A DNA stretch of 64,000 bases. Source: JAFDVL01 sp964631865 (lineage in GTDB: Bacteria; Acidobacteriota; Blastocatellia; RBC074). Positions 1-9,641 of this stretch are shown here, piece by piece; within the stretch, counting starts at the first letter, position 1, and every line of letters begins with the position of its first letter. The notes under the pieces are model-generated. The model was given only the letters and a program-made list of their open reading frames with translations, was not told the DNA's origin and searched no databases. The position numbers and the translations under genes are program-made. Where the stretch lies: the NCBI GenBank assembly GCA_964631865.1, contig CAZWAK010000006.1:1-64000 (forward strand), written 5' to 3'.

Positions 1-156
1 CCGGAAACTAAACCACCCGTAGGTCTGGCACGCGAGCCGCGTGCGCTCCCAGGAATAGCCCCGAATTTTTACAGTAAGAAAAATTTCGCCCCCCGTTACC
101 GCTTTTTCCCACGCCTTCCGCATAAGCCGCCGAACAAACAAAAACTCGGAGGCTTT
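1..156. other. Upstream region of the first gene
   Basis: This stretch has no credible gene. A good ribosome binding site (CTCGGAGGC) lies directly before the ATG at 157. A weak resemblance to the ECF-type promoter motif found elsewhere in the window can be seen around 95-120 (GTTACC followed by a CTTTTTCCC tract). It is too degenerate to call. Confidence 0.4.
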
Positions 157-975
157 ATGACACGTGACAATTCATCCCACAAACTTTGGTCATGGCAACT
201 GCTGATGCTCTGGCTGAGCGCGTTGTCCTGCACGGCGCTGGCCGCGCCCCAACCAACGGGCGTGCGCAACAGTACGGGCGCGCATCGCTTGTCTGCAAAG
301 CAATTGCAAACGCTGCAGGACAGCCTGCGCCACAAAAGCGGCTTCGTCGAACTGCGCTTTGATGAAATGGGCGCGTTGACGCTCGGCCATCGTGAGCAGA
401 TTCAAGGCGGCTCCGCGATGGCGCGCGCGTTGCTCATCGCAGCGGTGGACAGCGCGAATTTGTATGAACTGGAAAGCCACGAACGTTCGCCGGAAATCCC
501 GTTTGCCCGACTCGTCGAAAGCGAAAACCAGAAGTGCAACAGAACAGGCCAGCAGATGACCATTTACCGGGTACAGCTTGATTTTGCTGACTTCGGCGTT
601 TTGTTGGGGGCACGCCAAGCGAAAGCTTCATTCGACATCGGCATTGCCTTGCTGCACGAGTTAGTACACGGAGTTTTGCAGTTGAAAGACCCCCAAAAGA
701 TAAATGAAATCGGAGATTGTGACGGGCACGTCAATCAAATGCGGCGCGAATTGCAGTTGCCCGAACGATTGTACTACCACCCCATCATCACTGTGCTACC
801 AAATCTTTTTGGGAAAAGCATTGTTCACGCTAGGTTAGAGTTCGTGCAACGACCTGCAACGAACGCGCAGCCCAACGCGCAATACTCGTTGACTTGGCTG
901 GCCAGTCAGGTTTCGCCCAATGCTAAGAACATCGCCGGTTTGCAACAGGGAATCTTGGTGGCAAAGAGACGCTAA
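157..975 (+). CDS. Secreted protein with HExxH metallopeptidase-like motif
   Basis: A 272-residue protein. The first ~30 residues look like a signal peptide (basic start, a Leu/Trp-rich core, then CTALAAP). About residue 170 there is a clear HExxH motif in the helix LLHELVHG, the zinc-binding and catalytic signature of metallopeptidases. I could not identify the third zinc ligand or a known family. The protein is therefore probably an exported metal-dependent hydrolase, but the substrate is unknown. It has a strong GGAGG site 5-6 bases before the ATG. It stands alone, convergent with the kinase gene that ends at 1007. The HExxH is directly seen; catalysis is inferred. Confidence 0.75.
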   Translation: MTRDNSSHKLWSWQLLMLWLSALSCTALAAPQPTGVRNSTGAHRLSAKQLQTLQDSLRHKSGFVELRFDEMGALTLGHREQIQGGSAMARALLIAAVDSANLYELESHERSPEIPFARLVESENQKCNRTGQQMTIYRVQLDFADFGVLLGARQAKASFDIGIALLHELVHGVLQLKDPQKINEIGDCDGHVNQMRRELQLPERLYYHPIITVLPNLFGKSIVHARLEFVQRPATNAQPNAQYSLTWLASQVSPNAKNIAGLQQGILVAKRR

Positions 976-1006
976 AGATGGTGTGCCTGCTGGCCTGATC
1001 ATCGGC

Positions 1007-3688
1007 TTACGGTGCGAGGCCAATGCGCCGCACCAGCGCCATAAAACGCGGATCGCTGCGATAGCTATCCCAAACAGGTTCTATATTGAGTGTTGTGATG
1101 AAGTTGCGAACTTCGACCGCCTTTTCCAGACGCGCGAGCGCCCGCTCCTTGTCGCCCAGCCGCGCATAATTTGTAGCGATACCGTAGTGTCCAACATAGC
1201 GGCTCTTTTCCCGCTCCAGTTGGCGGTCAAGTTCTCTTTTCCAGCAACCTTTCAACCCGTCTGCGGCAAAAGCCGCCTTCATCCCCGCGATTTCACCCGT
1301 CCTCGCCCCACTTACTTCCGCCTGCTTCAAAATAGCAGCAAACGCTGCTTGCTCATCGCCCTTCATTTCATAAGCCTTGATCATCCAGTGATACATAGGC
1401 CCGGAGTTAGGGGTCAGATCAATCGCCCGCCGCGACTGCTCAATCGCTTCGTCATAACGGCGCGCGAGGTAAAGCACCTGGGCGACGTTCAAAACCATGA
1501 ATATGTCCGTGGGGTCAAGCTCTTCCGCTTTTCTAATCTCCGCGATGCCTTCTTCAAAACGCCCCATATAGGTCAAATACAGCGCCCAATGATGATGCAC
1601 ATCGGCTGAGTTGGGGTTAAGCGCAAGCGCGCGCTGATGGAACTGTTCCGCGCCGCTGAAGTCCCATTCGTAGTCCTGTTTGTATTGCGCCTGGAAGGTG
1701 TGCGCTTCGGCAAGCTGATCGTCGAGCTTCAGCGCCTGATCGTAGGCGGCCTTCGCTTTCGGAAACACTTCTTTCGGTGGCAACTGGGCGCGAAAGTGGA
1801 GGGAGGTGTAAGTGTATCCCAACATGACATGCGCCAGCGCGAACCTCTGATCCAATGCAATTGCCCGTTCAAAATAGGTGATCGCCTTTTCAATTTCTGG
1901 AATCTCGCGCGAATGCACCAACTGGCGGCCTCTAGCATAAAGCTGCCACGCTTCGGCGTTGCTGGTATAACGTTTCGCCATTAACTCTTTTTCTGCCTCG
2001 CTCAACGTCAGCCGAAGCGCGATGGTGACTTTGTCGGAAAGGGCGTCTTGAATCGCGAACAAATCTGCTGACGGTTGATCGAGCGTGTCTGCCCACAACG
2101 TCGCGCCATCTGTCACACGCAACAAGCGCAGCGTGAATCGGACTTTGTCGCCGGAGCGTTGATAGCGGCTGTCGAGTACCGCATCTACTTTCTGCTCACG
2201 GCCTGCGGCGAGCGGGTCTTGTTCGGGATGCGCGTATTTTTCGACGGCGGTTTCGGAGCGAACAATCAATTGCCGCAAACTGCTGAGCCGCGTGATGAGC
2301 AGGCTGGCTGTTCCCATTTCCATTGCCTCATCTCGGTTGGAGGCTTGCAGCGGTCGCGGTGGCAACACCGCAAGTTGTTTGATCGCCGTCTCCGCCGTGT
2401 CACGCCCGCTGCGGAAAAAGTACAGCGCCATCAGTAAAGCAATCAGTGCCGCAACACTGCCAATGGCTATCCATCTTGGCCGGGGCTGTCGTAATTGTTT
2501 CGTTGGTTGCGGCGCCTCTTGCGTCGGCGCTTTTGCAATGGCATTGGTAGGCTGGGACTCTTCCATCGCCTTGCGCACAGCCTTCAGTTCGGCGCAAAGT
2601 GCAGCGGAGGTTTGATACCGTTGTTCGGGCGGTTTGGCGAGACATTGATGGACGATTCGTTCGAGTGCAGCGGGGCATTCGGGGAACTGCCTGGAGAGTG
2701 GTGGCGGCTCCTCGCGCAAGATCGCAGCCATCACATCGCTCGGCGTTGCGCCCCGAAACGGCGCGTTCCCCGCAATCATTTCATACAACATCACACCGAA
2801 GCTGAAGATGTCCGAACGCGCATCCACTTTTTCGCCGCGTGCCTGTTCGGGCGACATATACCGCGGCGTACCCATCACAAGGCCGGGCAAGGTGGATTGC
2901 GGATTAGGGATTGCGGATTGCGGATTGTTTGCTTTGTCCTGTCGAAGCGTGTCAGCGTCTTCATTCCGCATTCCGAAATCCGCATTCCGCAATGGCAGGA
3001 GTTTTGCCAACCCAAAATCCAACACCTTCACCAGTCCATCGCGTCGTACCATCACATTTTCCGGCTTGATGTCGCGGTGAATGATGTGCGCTTCGTGTGC
3101 GGCTACGAGCGCGTTGGCAATCTGGATCGCCATATCGAGCGCCGTTGCCAACTCCATCCGTCCCGGCTTCATCTGCTGGCGTAACGTTTGGCCGTCAATG
3201 TATTCGGTCACGAGGAAGTGCAGCCCGTCCGTCTGCCCGATTTCGTGAATCGTGAGAATGTTCGGATGATTGAGCGCAGAGGCGGCGCGGGCTTCGCGCT
3301 CGAAGCGTTGCACACGCGCTCGATCCGCCGTGAACTGCGCGGGCAACAGCTTGAGCGCCACTTGTCGTTGCAGGTTCGTGTCCTGCGCCAAAAACACTTC
3401 GCCCATGCCGCCGCGTCCAAGCTGGGAAAGAATCTGGTAATGGCTGATGCGCTGCCCGATTTGCATGGTGCTTTGCTCTTCGGCCAGGTCTTCGGCAGCG
3501 AACGCGACGGCAGGCTGTTCGATGAAGTCGGCGGCTTGCGCATCATAGCCGAGCAGCGATTCGACTTCGCGGCGCAACGCTGCATCGCTCGCGCAGACTT
3601 CGGCCACATACGCGGCGCGCTCATCTGATTGCAACTCCAACGCGGCGTGGTAGACCTGTTCGACTTGTTGCCACTGCTCTGGCTTCAT
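1007..3688 (-). CDS. Ser/Thr protein kinase with TPR C-terminus
   Basis: An 893-residue membrane kinase, starting at the second in-frame ATG (MKPEQWQQ), which matches the start of sister kinases in this window. Order: an ~80-residue N-terminal helical region, then a kinase domain at about 85-350 with G-loop LGRGGMGEV, VALKLL lysine, HRDIKPEN catalytic loop, DFG, and GTPRYMSPEQ. One transmembrane segment follows (SVAALIALLMALYFF), then a TolB/adenylate-cyclase-associated-like region (~440-560) and several TPR repeats to the C-terminus. It probably phosphorylates proteins in the cytoplasm and uses the TPRs for partner binding. The activation loop is ~20 residues longer than in its paralogues because a heptameric DNA repeat lies inside the coding sequence (see 2894-2995). 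It is not in an operon. Confidence 0.93.
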   Translation of the reverse strand: MKPEQWQQVEQVYHAALELQSDERAAYVAEVCASDAALRREVESLLGYDAQAADFIEQPAVAFAAEDLAEEQSTMQIGQRISHYQILSQLGRGGMGEVFLAQDTNLQRQVALKLLPAQFTADRARVQRFEREARAASALNHPNILTIHEIGQTDGLHFLVTEYIDGQTLRQQMKPGRMELATALDMAIQIANALVAAHEAHIIHRDIKPENVMVRRDGLVKVLDFGLAKLLPLRNADFGMRNEDADTLRQDKANNPQSAIPNPQSTLPGLVMGTPRYMSPEQARGEKVDARSDIFSFGVMLYEMIAGNAPFRGATPSDVMAAILREEPPPLSRQFPECPAALERIVHQCLAKPPEQRYQTSAALCAELKAVRKAMEESQPTNAIAKAPTQEAPQPTKQLRQPRPRWIAIGSVAALIALLMALYFFRSGRDTAETAIKQLAVLPPRPLQASNRDEAMEMGTASLLITRLSSLRQLIVRSETAVEKYAHPEQDPLAAGREQKVDAVLDSRYQRSGDKVRFTLRLLRVTDGATLWADTLDQPSADLFAIQDALSDKVTIALRLTLSEAEKELMAKRYTSNAEAWQLYARGRQLVHSREIPEIEKAITYFERAIALDQRFALAHVMLGYTYTSLHFRAQLPPKEVFPKAKAAYDQALKLDDQLAEAHTFQAQYKQDYEWDFSGAEQFHQRALALNPNSADVHHHWALYLTYMGRFEEGIAEIRKAEELDPTDIFMVLNVAQVLYLARRYDEAIEQSRRAIDLTPNSGPMYHWMIKAYEMKGDEQAAFAAILKQAEVSGARTGEIAGMKAAFAADGLKGCWKRELDRQLEREKSRYVGHYGIATNYARLGDKERALARLEKAVEVRNFITTLNIEPVWDSYRSDPRFMALVRRIGLAP
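2894..2995. repeat. In-frame heptamer repeat pair inside kinase gene
   Basis: About five tandem GGATTGC-type heptamers (2894-2927) face about four CATTCCG-type heptamers (2962-2995) in inverted orientation, with a spacer of ~34 bases. This is the same type of array seen between genes elsewhere in the window. Here it is translated in frame and encodes an Asn/Gln/Pro-rich insert between the DFG and the GTPRYMSPE parts of the kinase activation loop. Confidence 0.8.
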
Positions 3689-3787
3689 ATTGCTTTGGCT
3701 CGTTGGCGGGGAGTATATACCGGTTTGCAAGCCTGGAATAGCTGGTGCTCTTGTTCTCTTCTGGTTTCATCAAGTAATCTTGCCCGC

Positions 3788-3820
3788 GAGCAACCGACAA
3801 CGAACAACTGACAACTGACC
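3788..3820 (+). repeat. Short heptamer array (CAACTGA type)
   Basis: Degenerate tandem heptamers of the form CAACTGA (CAACCGA, CAACGAA, CAACTGA, CAACTGA) run up to the start codon of the DUF374 gene. No Shine-Dalgarno sequence is visible between the array and the ATG at 3821. Confidence 0.65.
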
Positions 3821-4501
3821 ATGGCCGAAACCGCAGATCGCCTCTATTCCTTCGCCGACATTTCTTCCTACAGTTTCAAGCAACGTGTGATTATTCGCAT
3901 GGCGGGCTTCGCGTTGTATTGGCTGATTCGTGTGATCGGTGCGACGTTGCGCTTTGAAGTCAAAGGCTGGGAACATTTCAGCGAAAACACGCCGCTCGTG
4001 TATTGCTTCTGGCACAACCGTATTCCGATAGCGACGTATTTCTGGCGGCATCGCGGCATCGTCGTGATGTCGTCGCGCAGTTTCGATTCGGAATACATTG
4101 CGCGCTTCATTCAACGCTTCGGCTACGGCGCAGCGCGCGGCAGCTCGACGCGCGGCGGCAAAGCGGCGTTGATTCAAATGATTCGGGCCGTGCGCGAGGG
4201 CAAGAGCGCCGCGTTCACAGTGGATGGGCCGCGCGGGCCGATTTATGAAGCGAAGCCGGGCGCGGTGTTGCTGGCGGCGAAATCAAACGCGGCGATTTTA
4301 CCGTTTTCGATTTCGATGAATCGTTATTGGCAATTGCCGAGTTGGGACAAGATTCAAATTCCGAAGCCGTTCGCGCGCGTGATCGTCGTGATTGGCAGGC
4401 AAATTATCGTCGAAGATGACGCCGCGACGCACGACGCCAAGCAGCAGGAATTGCAACAAGCACTGGACGAATTGCGAGTGTTGAGCGACAGCCTGATTTA
4501 A
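3821..4501 (+). CDS. DUF374 lysophospholipid acyltransferase family protein
   Basis: A 226-residue protein of the DUF374 family, related to LPLAT/LpxL-type acyltransferases. These transfer acyl chains to glycolipids such as lipid A precursors at the inner membrane. The N-terminus has one hydrophobic helix (about residues 25-45). An acyltransferase-like core follows with FWHNRIP, the SRSFDSEYIA stretch, GSSTRGGKAAL and DGPRGP, all characteristic of DUF374. Length is normal for the family. It is convergent with the antiporter gene that ends at 4513. The exact acceptor lipid cannot be told from sequence. Confidence 0.88.
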   Translation: MAETADRLYSFADISSYSFKQRVIIRMAGFALYWLIRVIGATLRFEVKGWEHFSENTPLVYCFWHNRIPIATYFWRHRGIVVMSSRSFDSEYIARFIQRFGYGAARGSSTRGGKAALIQMIRAVREGKSAAFTVDGPRGPIYEAKPGAVLLAAKSNAAILPFSISMNRYWQLPSWDKIQIPKPFARVIVVIGRQIIVEDDAATHDAKQQELQQALDELRVLSDSLI

Positions 4502-4512
4502 TCAGCCGCCGC

Positions 4513-5694
4513 TTAGCTTCGTAATGTCAACGCGCGCCACAACACGGTGCGCCGCTGCTTCGAGACGGCCAACATTCCGATGGACAAAATGATGTACAGC
4601 ACGCTGAACGCATAGCGCACGTGCGTGTCGGGAAACATAAACTGCGCGAGGAACAGCGTCAGCAGCGCCAACGCTTCATAGACATTCAAGTGAAAATCCG
4701 ACAACACGACTGCCGCGAAAAACGATTGTGCCGAGGTCAACAACAACTCTTCTTTTTGCCGCGCGTCCAAATCCAGCGGTCGCATGTCACCCACCGAAAG
4801 GCCGTACACCAACGGAATCGCGCCGACCAGAAATGTCCATTGATTCACCTTCGAGGAAATCAGCGCGCCCATTCCCGTTGACGCTTTGCCTTTGAGCGCG
4901 AAGATCAAGGCAAGGATGATTTCCGGCGATTCCGATGCGAGCGGCGCGAGCCATTGCACGAGCAAAAATTCATCCACGTTGTATGCCTTGCCCATGTTTA
5001 CCAAGCCATGCGCGAACGGTTCGGCGGACAACCAAATCGCGTAGCCCGCAAACGCGAACATCAACAGCACGACCAACCGTCGCCCGCCATCGCCCAGACG
5101 GGCATCCATTTCCGCGGCGACCCCTTGCAAATCGGCCTCTTCGTGATGTTCGCCTTGTGCCGCCCGCGCGGCATAAAACGCAAACATAGCGAACAACACA
5201 ACGATGTCTACCCACGACAACGTGCCTTTGATCGGGATCAAAAACGAATAGATCGTTGCCAGCAACAACAAACTCAACTCCAGCCCCTGTGATTTATCAA
5301 TCTCAATCGAGCGTCGTTTGTGCCGAAAGAAAAACACGAACACGACGAGCGGCCAGCCAATGCCGATCAGCACGCGATTCGCCCCCGTCATATTCGCCAC
5401 CGCGTAGGCTTTGTATTCCGGATTCTTGCCCGCCTCCCACGCGAAGTTCAAATCCACTGCGTATTCCGGCAGCACGCTAATCAACGCCAACGTAATTAGC
5501 GCGAGTGAACGCGGGATGTCACGTTCGGATAGTTCTGCGCCCCAGCCCAGCAGAAACGCTGCGCCAATGATGGCCACACCTGCGAGCAGTACCACGAGGC
5601 CGGGATTCATGTGATGCCCGCGCCCCGTCAATTCCAAAAACATCCAGGGCACAGCAACGGCGATGGCAACAAGCAAAGGAAGATATTTTTTCAT
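4513..5694 (-). CDS. Sodium/calcium exchanger-family membrane protein
   Basis: A 393-residue polytopic membrane protein of the Ca2+/cation antiporter (NCX) superfamily. Two diagnostic alpha repeats are visible. The first (about residues 50-110) contains GWGAELSERDIP and SVLPEYAVD; the second (about 245-300) contains WLAPLASESPEIILA and SSKVNQWT. Acidic residues in these repeats bind the cation in the family. It has about ten hydrophobic segments and an acidic cytoplasmic loop in the middle. It probably exchanges Na+ or H+ for Ca2+ across the inner membrane. There is no strong ribosome binding site before the ATG. A heptamer-repeat stretch separates it from yjbQ upstream. Confidence 0.85.
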   Translation of the reverse strand: MKKYLPLLVAIAVAVPWMFLELTGRGHHMNPGLVVLLAGVAIIGAAFLLGWGAELSERDIPRSLALITLALISVLPEYAVDLNFAWEAGKNPEYKAYAVANMTGANRVLIGIGWPLVVFVFFFRHKRRSIEIDKSQGLELSLLLLATIYSFLIPIKGTLSWVDIVVLFAMFAFYAARAAQGEHHEEADLQGVAAEMDARLGDGGRRLVVLLMFAFAGYAIWLSAEPFAHGLVNMGKAYNVDEFLLVQWLAPLASESPEIILALIFALKGKASTGMGALISSKVNQWTFLVGAIPLVYGLSVGDMRPLDLDARQKEELLLTSAQSFFAAVVLSDFHLNVYEALALLTLFLAQFMFPDTHVRYAFSVLYIILSIGMLAVSKQRRTVLWRALTLRS

Positions 5695-5699
5695 GGTTG

Positions 5700-5787
5700 G
5701 TTGTTAGCGGGTGGCCGGTGACTGGTGGCTGGTGGTCGGCAGGAATTTACTACCGTCTACTGACTACCGTCTACCGTCTACTCCTGT
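5700..5787. repeat. Heptamer repeat array between antiporter gene and yjbQ
   Basis: Degenerate GGTGGCC/GGTGACT-type heptamers (about 5706-5742) are followed by CTACCGT/CTACTGA-type heptamers (about 5751-5783). This is the same CTACCGT family as the arrays at 27274, 54701 and 58581. No gene is present. Confidence 0.7.
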
Positions 5788-5790
5788 AGA

Positions 5791-6204
5791 TCATTCTCCA
5801 ATAATTTTCACGATCACGCGCTTCTTGCGCATCCCGTCGAATTCGGCGTAATAGACCTCTTGCCACGTGCCGAGATCGAGTTGGCCGTTCGTGATCGGCA
5901 GCAAAACCTGATGGTGCATCAGCAGGTTTTTCAAATGCGCATCGCCGTTGTCTTCGCCGGTTTGATGATGGCGATAGTCGGGGCGCATCGGCGCAAGCTG
6001 TTCGAGCCATTCGTCAATGTCCGCAATCAAACCAGCCTCGGCATCGTTGACATACACTGACGCCGTAATGTGCATCGCGGACACTAACGCAAAGCCTTCC
6101 TGAATGCCGCTGTCCTGCAAACACTCGCGCACATCCTCGGTGATGTTGATGTAGTCGCGGCGGTGCGGCGTGTGGAAGTACAAATATTTTGTGTAGGACT
6201 TCAC
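5791..6204 (-). CDS. yjbQ: YjbQ/UPF0047 family protein
   Basis: A 137-residue protein matching the YjbQ (UPF0047) family over its whole length. Hallmarks are the C-terminal HHQTGEDNGDAHLKN region with clustered His/Asp residues, and LGTWQEVYYAEFDGMRKKRV. Family members form trimers and have a weak secondary thiamine-phosphate synthase activity, but the cellular role is unsettled. The start is a GTG with a weak ribosome binding site. The upstream neighbour on the same strand is the terminator/sRNA candidate at 6266-6405, so it likely has its own promoter. Confidence 0.92.
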   Translation of the reverse strand: MKSYTKYLYFHTPHRRDYINITEDVRECLQDSGIQEGFALVSAMHITASVYVNDAEAGLIADIDEWLEQLAPMRPDYRHHQTGEDNGDAHLKNLLMHHQVLLPITNGQLDLGTWQEVYYAEFDGMRKKRVIVKIIGE

Positions 6205-6265
6205 GGGGCTTGAGCCTTTGTTCGGGATTTCGGAAAGAAGCGGGCATTATGCCTGTGGTGGGAAC

Positions 6266-6298
6266 AAAAAAAAAGGGCAGCCACGCTAGCGGCTGCCC
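6266..6298 (-). terminator. Intrinsic terminator
   Basis: An 8-bp G/C stem, GGGCAGCC (6275-6282) against GGCTGCCC (6291-6298), with GCTAGC in the loop. On the minus strand it is followed by an uninterrupted run of nine T residues. It would end a minus-strand transcript coming from about 6300-6640. Confidence 0.85.
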
Positions 6299-6405
6299 CC
6301 TCAACTGAAAGGAGGTTGATGCGAAAACTAAGACCCGATGAGAGAAACTTTGCGAAACTCGCAGGAGACCTCTCAGCAGCCTCATAAACTCACGCTCTCC
6401 TCCAT
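6266..6405 (-). ncRNA. Candidate small RNA with anti-SD loop
   Basis: No protein gene fills 6205-6635, yet a strong minus-strand terminator lies at its end. Just before it, TCAAC (6315-6319 read on the minus strand) pairs with GTTGA (6301-6305) and displays CTCCTTTCA in the loop. That is a near-perfect complement of a Shine-Dalgarno sequence. A second stem (GAGAG with CTCTC, about 6338-6379, enclosing a GCG/CGC helix) lies upstream. The 5' end is a guess, and no convincing promoter was found. It could instead be a structured 3' UTR of the aldose epimerase transcript. Confidence 0.35.
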
Positions 6406-6635
6406 TGCGAATTGCGTACCACAAGGAACAACGGGCGCTTTCATTCACTGTGGCAAGAGATCACAACCATTTTCGGTCAAGGCGATGGAGACCACCTGTG
6501 CCGACCGACAAGAACTGTTATCGGCAGTTACAAATTTTCGTCACTCCTGGGCGGGCGTTACGGCGTAGCGCGATTGGCTAGATCGCGGTGCTTGCGCCAG
6601 GACGACAGCGATTTGGCAAATCGCTTTACAGTCGG
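6406..6635. other. Intergenic stretch with a REP-like palindrome
   Basis: No gene is supported. It contains the perfect palindromic core GCGATTTGGCAAATCGC at 6608-6624. The same palindrome occurs twice near 49.4-49.5 kb. A decayed relative (GCGATTGGCTAGATCGC) lies at about 6570-6590. It follows the aldose epimerase stop codon on the minus strand. Confidence 0.6.
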
Positions 6636-7760
6636 TTACTGCGCCGAAAACCTGTAGACCGTCGTCGTGCGATAGGTTTCTCCCGGCTTCAATAACGTCG
6701 TCGGGAATTCCGGCTTGTTCGGCGTGTCGGGAAAATGCTGTGTCTCCAAACAAAATCCTGACCGCTTCGGATACGGCTTGCCGCCTTTGCCTGCGGGCAC
6801 GTTCAAGTGATTGCCCGTATAAAATTGCACGCCCGGCTCGGTCGTAAACACTTCCATCACGCGCCCCGAAGTCGGTTCGTACACGCGCGCCGCCAACGTC
6901 AACGACTTCCCTCCCCCATTGATGACATAGTTGTGATCGTAGCCAAAGCCCCACGCCATTTGTTCCTGCGTGGAATCAATGCGCGCGCCAATCTTCATCG
7001 GCGTGGTGAAGTCCATGTCCGTGCCTTTGATGCTGACAATTTCGCCCGTCGGGATCAACCCCTTGTCCACCTTCGTCGCGCGGTCGGCATTGATCATCAT
7101 TTCGTGATCGAGGATCAAGCCGTTGCCTGCGCCCGCCAAATTGAAGTACGAATGATTCGTCAGATTCACGTGCGTCGGCTTGTCGGTCTTCGCCGTGTAA
7201 TCAATCTTCAGCCCGTTGTCATTGGTTAGCGTATAAACGACGGTAACATCCAGCTTGCCCGGATAGCCTTCTTCCATATCGGCGCTCGTGTATTTCAATT
7301 CGAGCGTCGGCCCGTCGGCAGAATTACCCGACTTCGCTTTCCAGACTCGTTTGTCAAAGCCGAGCTTGCCGCCGTGCAAATGATTTTCGCCGTTGTTGAC
7401 GAGCAGCTTGTATTCTTTGCCGTCAATCGTGAACTTGCCTTTGCCGATGCGATTGCCGTAGCGACCGACGAGCGCGCCGAAGAACGGATGGCCTTTCAAA
7501 TACGGCTCCAACGAATCAAAGCCGAGTTCGACATCATCAAATTTGCCGTTGCGATCCGGGACTTTCAGCGACACGACGATGCCGCCATACGTCATAATCC
7601 GCGCTTCCACGCCTTTCGCATTCGTGAGCGTGTAAATGTCTACGGGCGTGCCGTCGGCAGTCTTTCCAAAGGGTTGTTTTGTAATCATAGCTTTCTTTTG
7701 TGCTTGAACGGTGAGTGCGAGCAAAGCCGCGATAATCAAGGTACACGTTAATTGTTTCAT
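6636..7760 (-). CDS. galM: Secreted aldose 1-epimerase (mutarotase)
   Basis: A 374-residue GalM-family protein that interconverts alpha and beta anomers of aldoses. The first ~20 residues are a signal peptide ending LTVQAQ, so the enzyme should act in the periplasm. Family marks visible in order: MTYGGIVVSLKVPDRNG, GFDSLEPYLKGHPFFGALVGRYGNRIG (substrate Arg), NNGENHLHGGKLGFDKRVW (catalytic His region), NLTNHSYFNLAG, and the C-terminal FTTEPGVQFYTGN containing the catalytic Glu. Length is normal for extracytoplasmic mutarotases. A good AGGAG lies 8 bases before the ATG. Confidence 0.95.
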   Translation of the reverse strand: MKQLTCTLIIAALLALTVQAQKKAMITKQPFGKTADGTPVDIYTLTNAKGVEARIMTYGGIVVSLKVPDRNGKFDDVELGFDSLEPYLKGHPFFGALVGRYGNRIGKGKFTIDGKEYKLLVNNGENHLHGGKLGFDKRVWKAKSGNSADGPTLELKYTSADMEEGYPGKLDVTVVYTLTNDNGLKIDYTAKTDKPTHVNLTNHSYFNLAGAGNGLILDHEMMINADRATKVDKGLIPTGEIVSIKGTDMDFTTPMKIGARIDSTQEQMAWGFGYDHNYVINGGGKSLTLAARVYEPTSGRVMEVFTTEPGVQFYTGNHLNVPAGKGGKPYPKRSGFCLETQHFPDTPNKPEFPTTLLKPGETYRTTTVYRFSAQ

Positions 7761-7805
7761 TCGTCTTTCTCCTGAAAATTGAGGGTCATTGGCAATTGAA
7801 GTGCT

Positions 7806-7972
7806 TGAAATGAATTGCCTCCAGCTTTAGCTGGGAAAGAGAATGCTAGGAAAAAGGGCTTTAGCCCAAAAGGAAAAAAAGTTCTTTGTGGCTTCAGCCT
7901 AAACCATTCGGCTAAAGCCTAAAATTCTATAAATCGCGTTCCCCCAGCTAAAGCTGGAGGCAATTCATTTCA
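7806..7972. repeat. MITE-like element with 30-bp perfect inverted repeats
   Basis: The arms 7806-7835 and 7943-7972 are perfect 30-base inverted repeats. Each contains the palindromic CAGCTTTAGCTG core. Between them are further small hairpins of related sequence: GGGCTTTAGCCC (7856-7867) and GGCTTCAGCC with CGGCTAAAGCC (about 7890-7919). The right arm ends exactly one base before the stop codon of the carboxyltransferase gene. There is no ORF inside. It looks like a non-autonomous, REP-type mobile or folded element. Confidence 0.85.
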
Positions 7973-9592
<1,620 letters not shown>

Positions 9593-9641
9593 AAGGCGTA
9601 AGATTGGCGGCTGAGAAAAGATTAGTCAACCAACCAGAGCA

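Noticed and set aside
1007..3730. Starting the first kinase gene at 3730
   Set aside because: The first 14 codons do not match the conserved N-terminus of sister kinases, whereas the ATG at 3688 does.
6328..6360. A hammerhead-ribozyme-like core (CGATGAG ... CGAAAC)
   Set aside because: The U of the conserved CUGAUGA is changed to C, stem II is only two or three weak pairs, and no cleavage-site triplet with matching stems was found.
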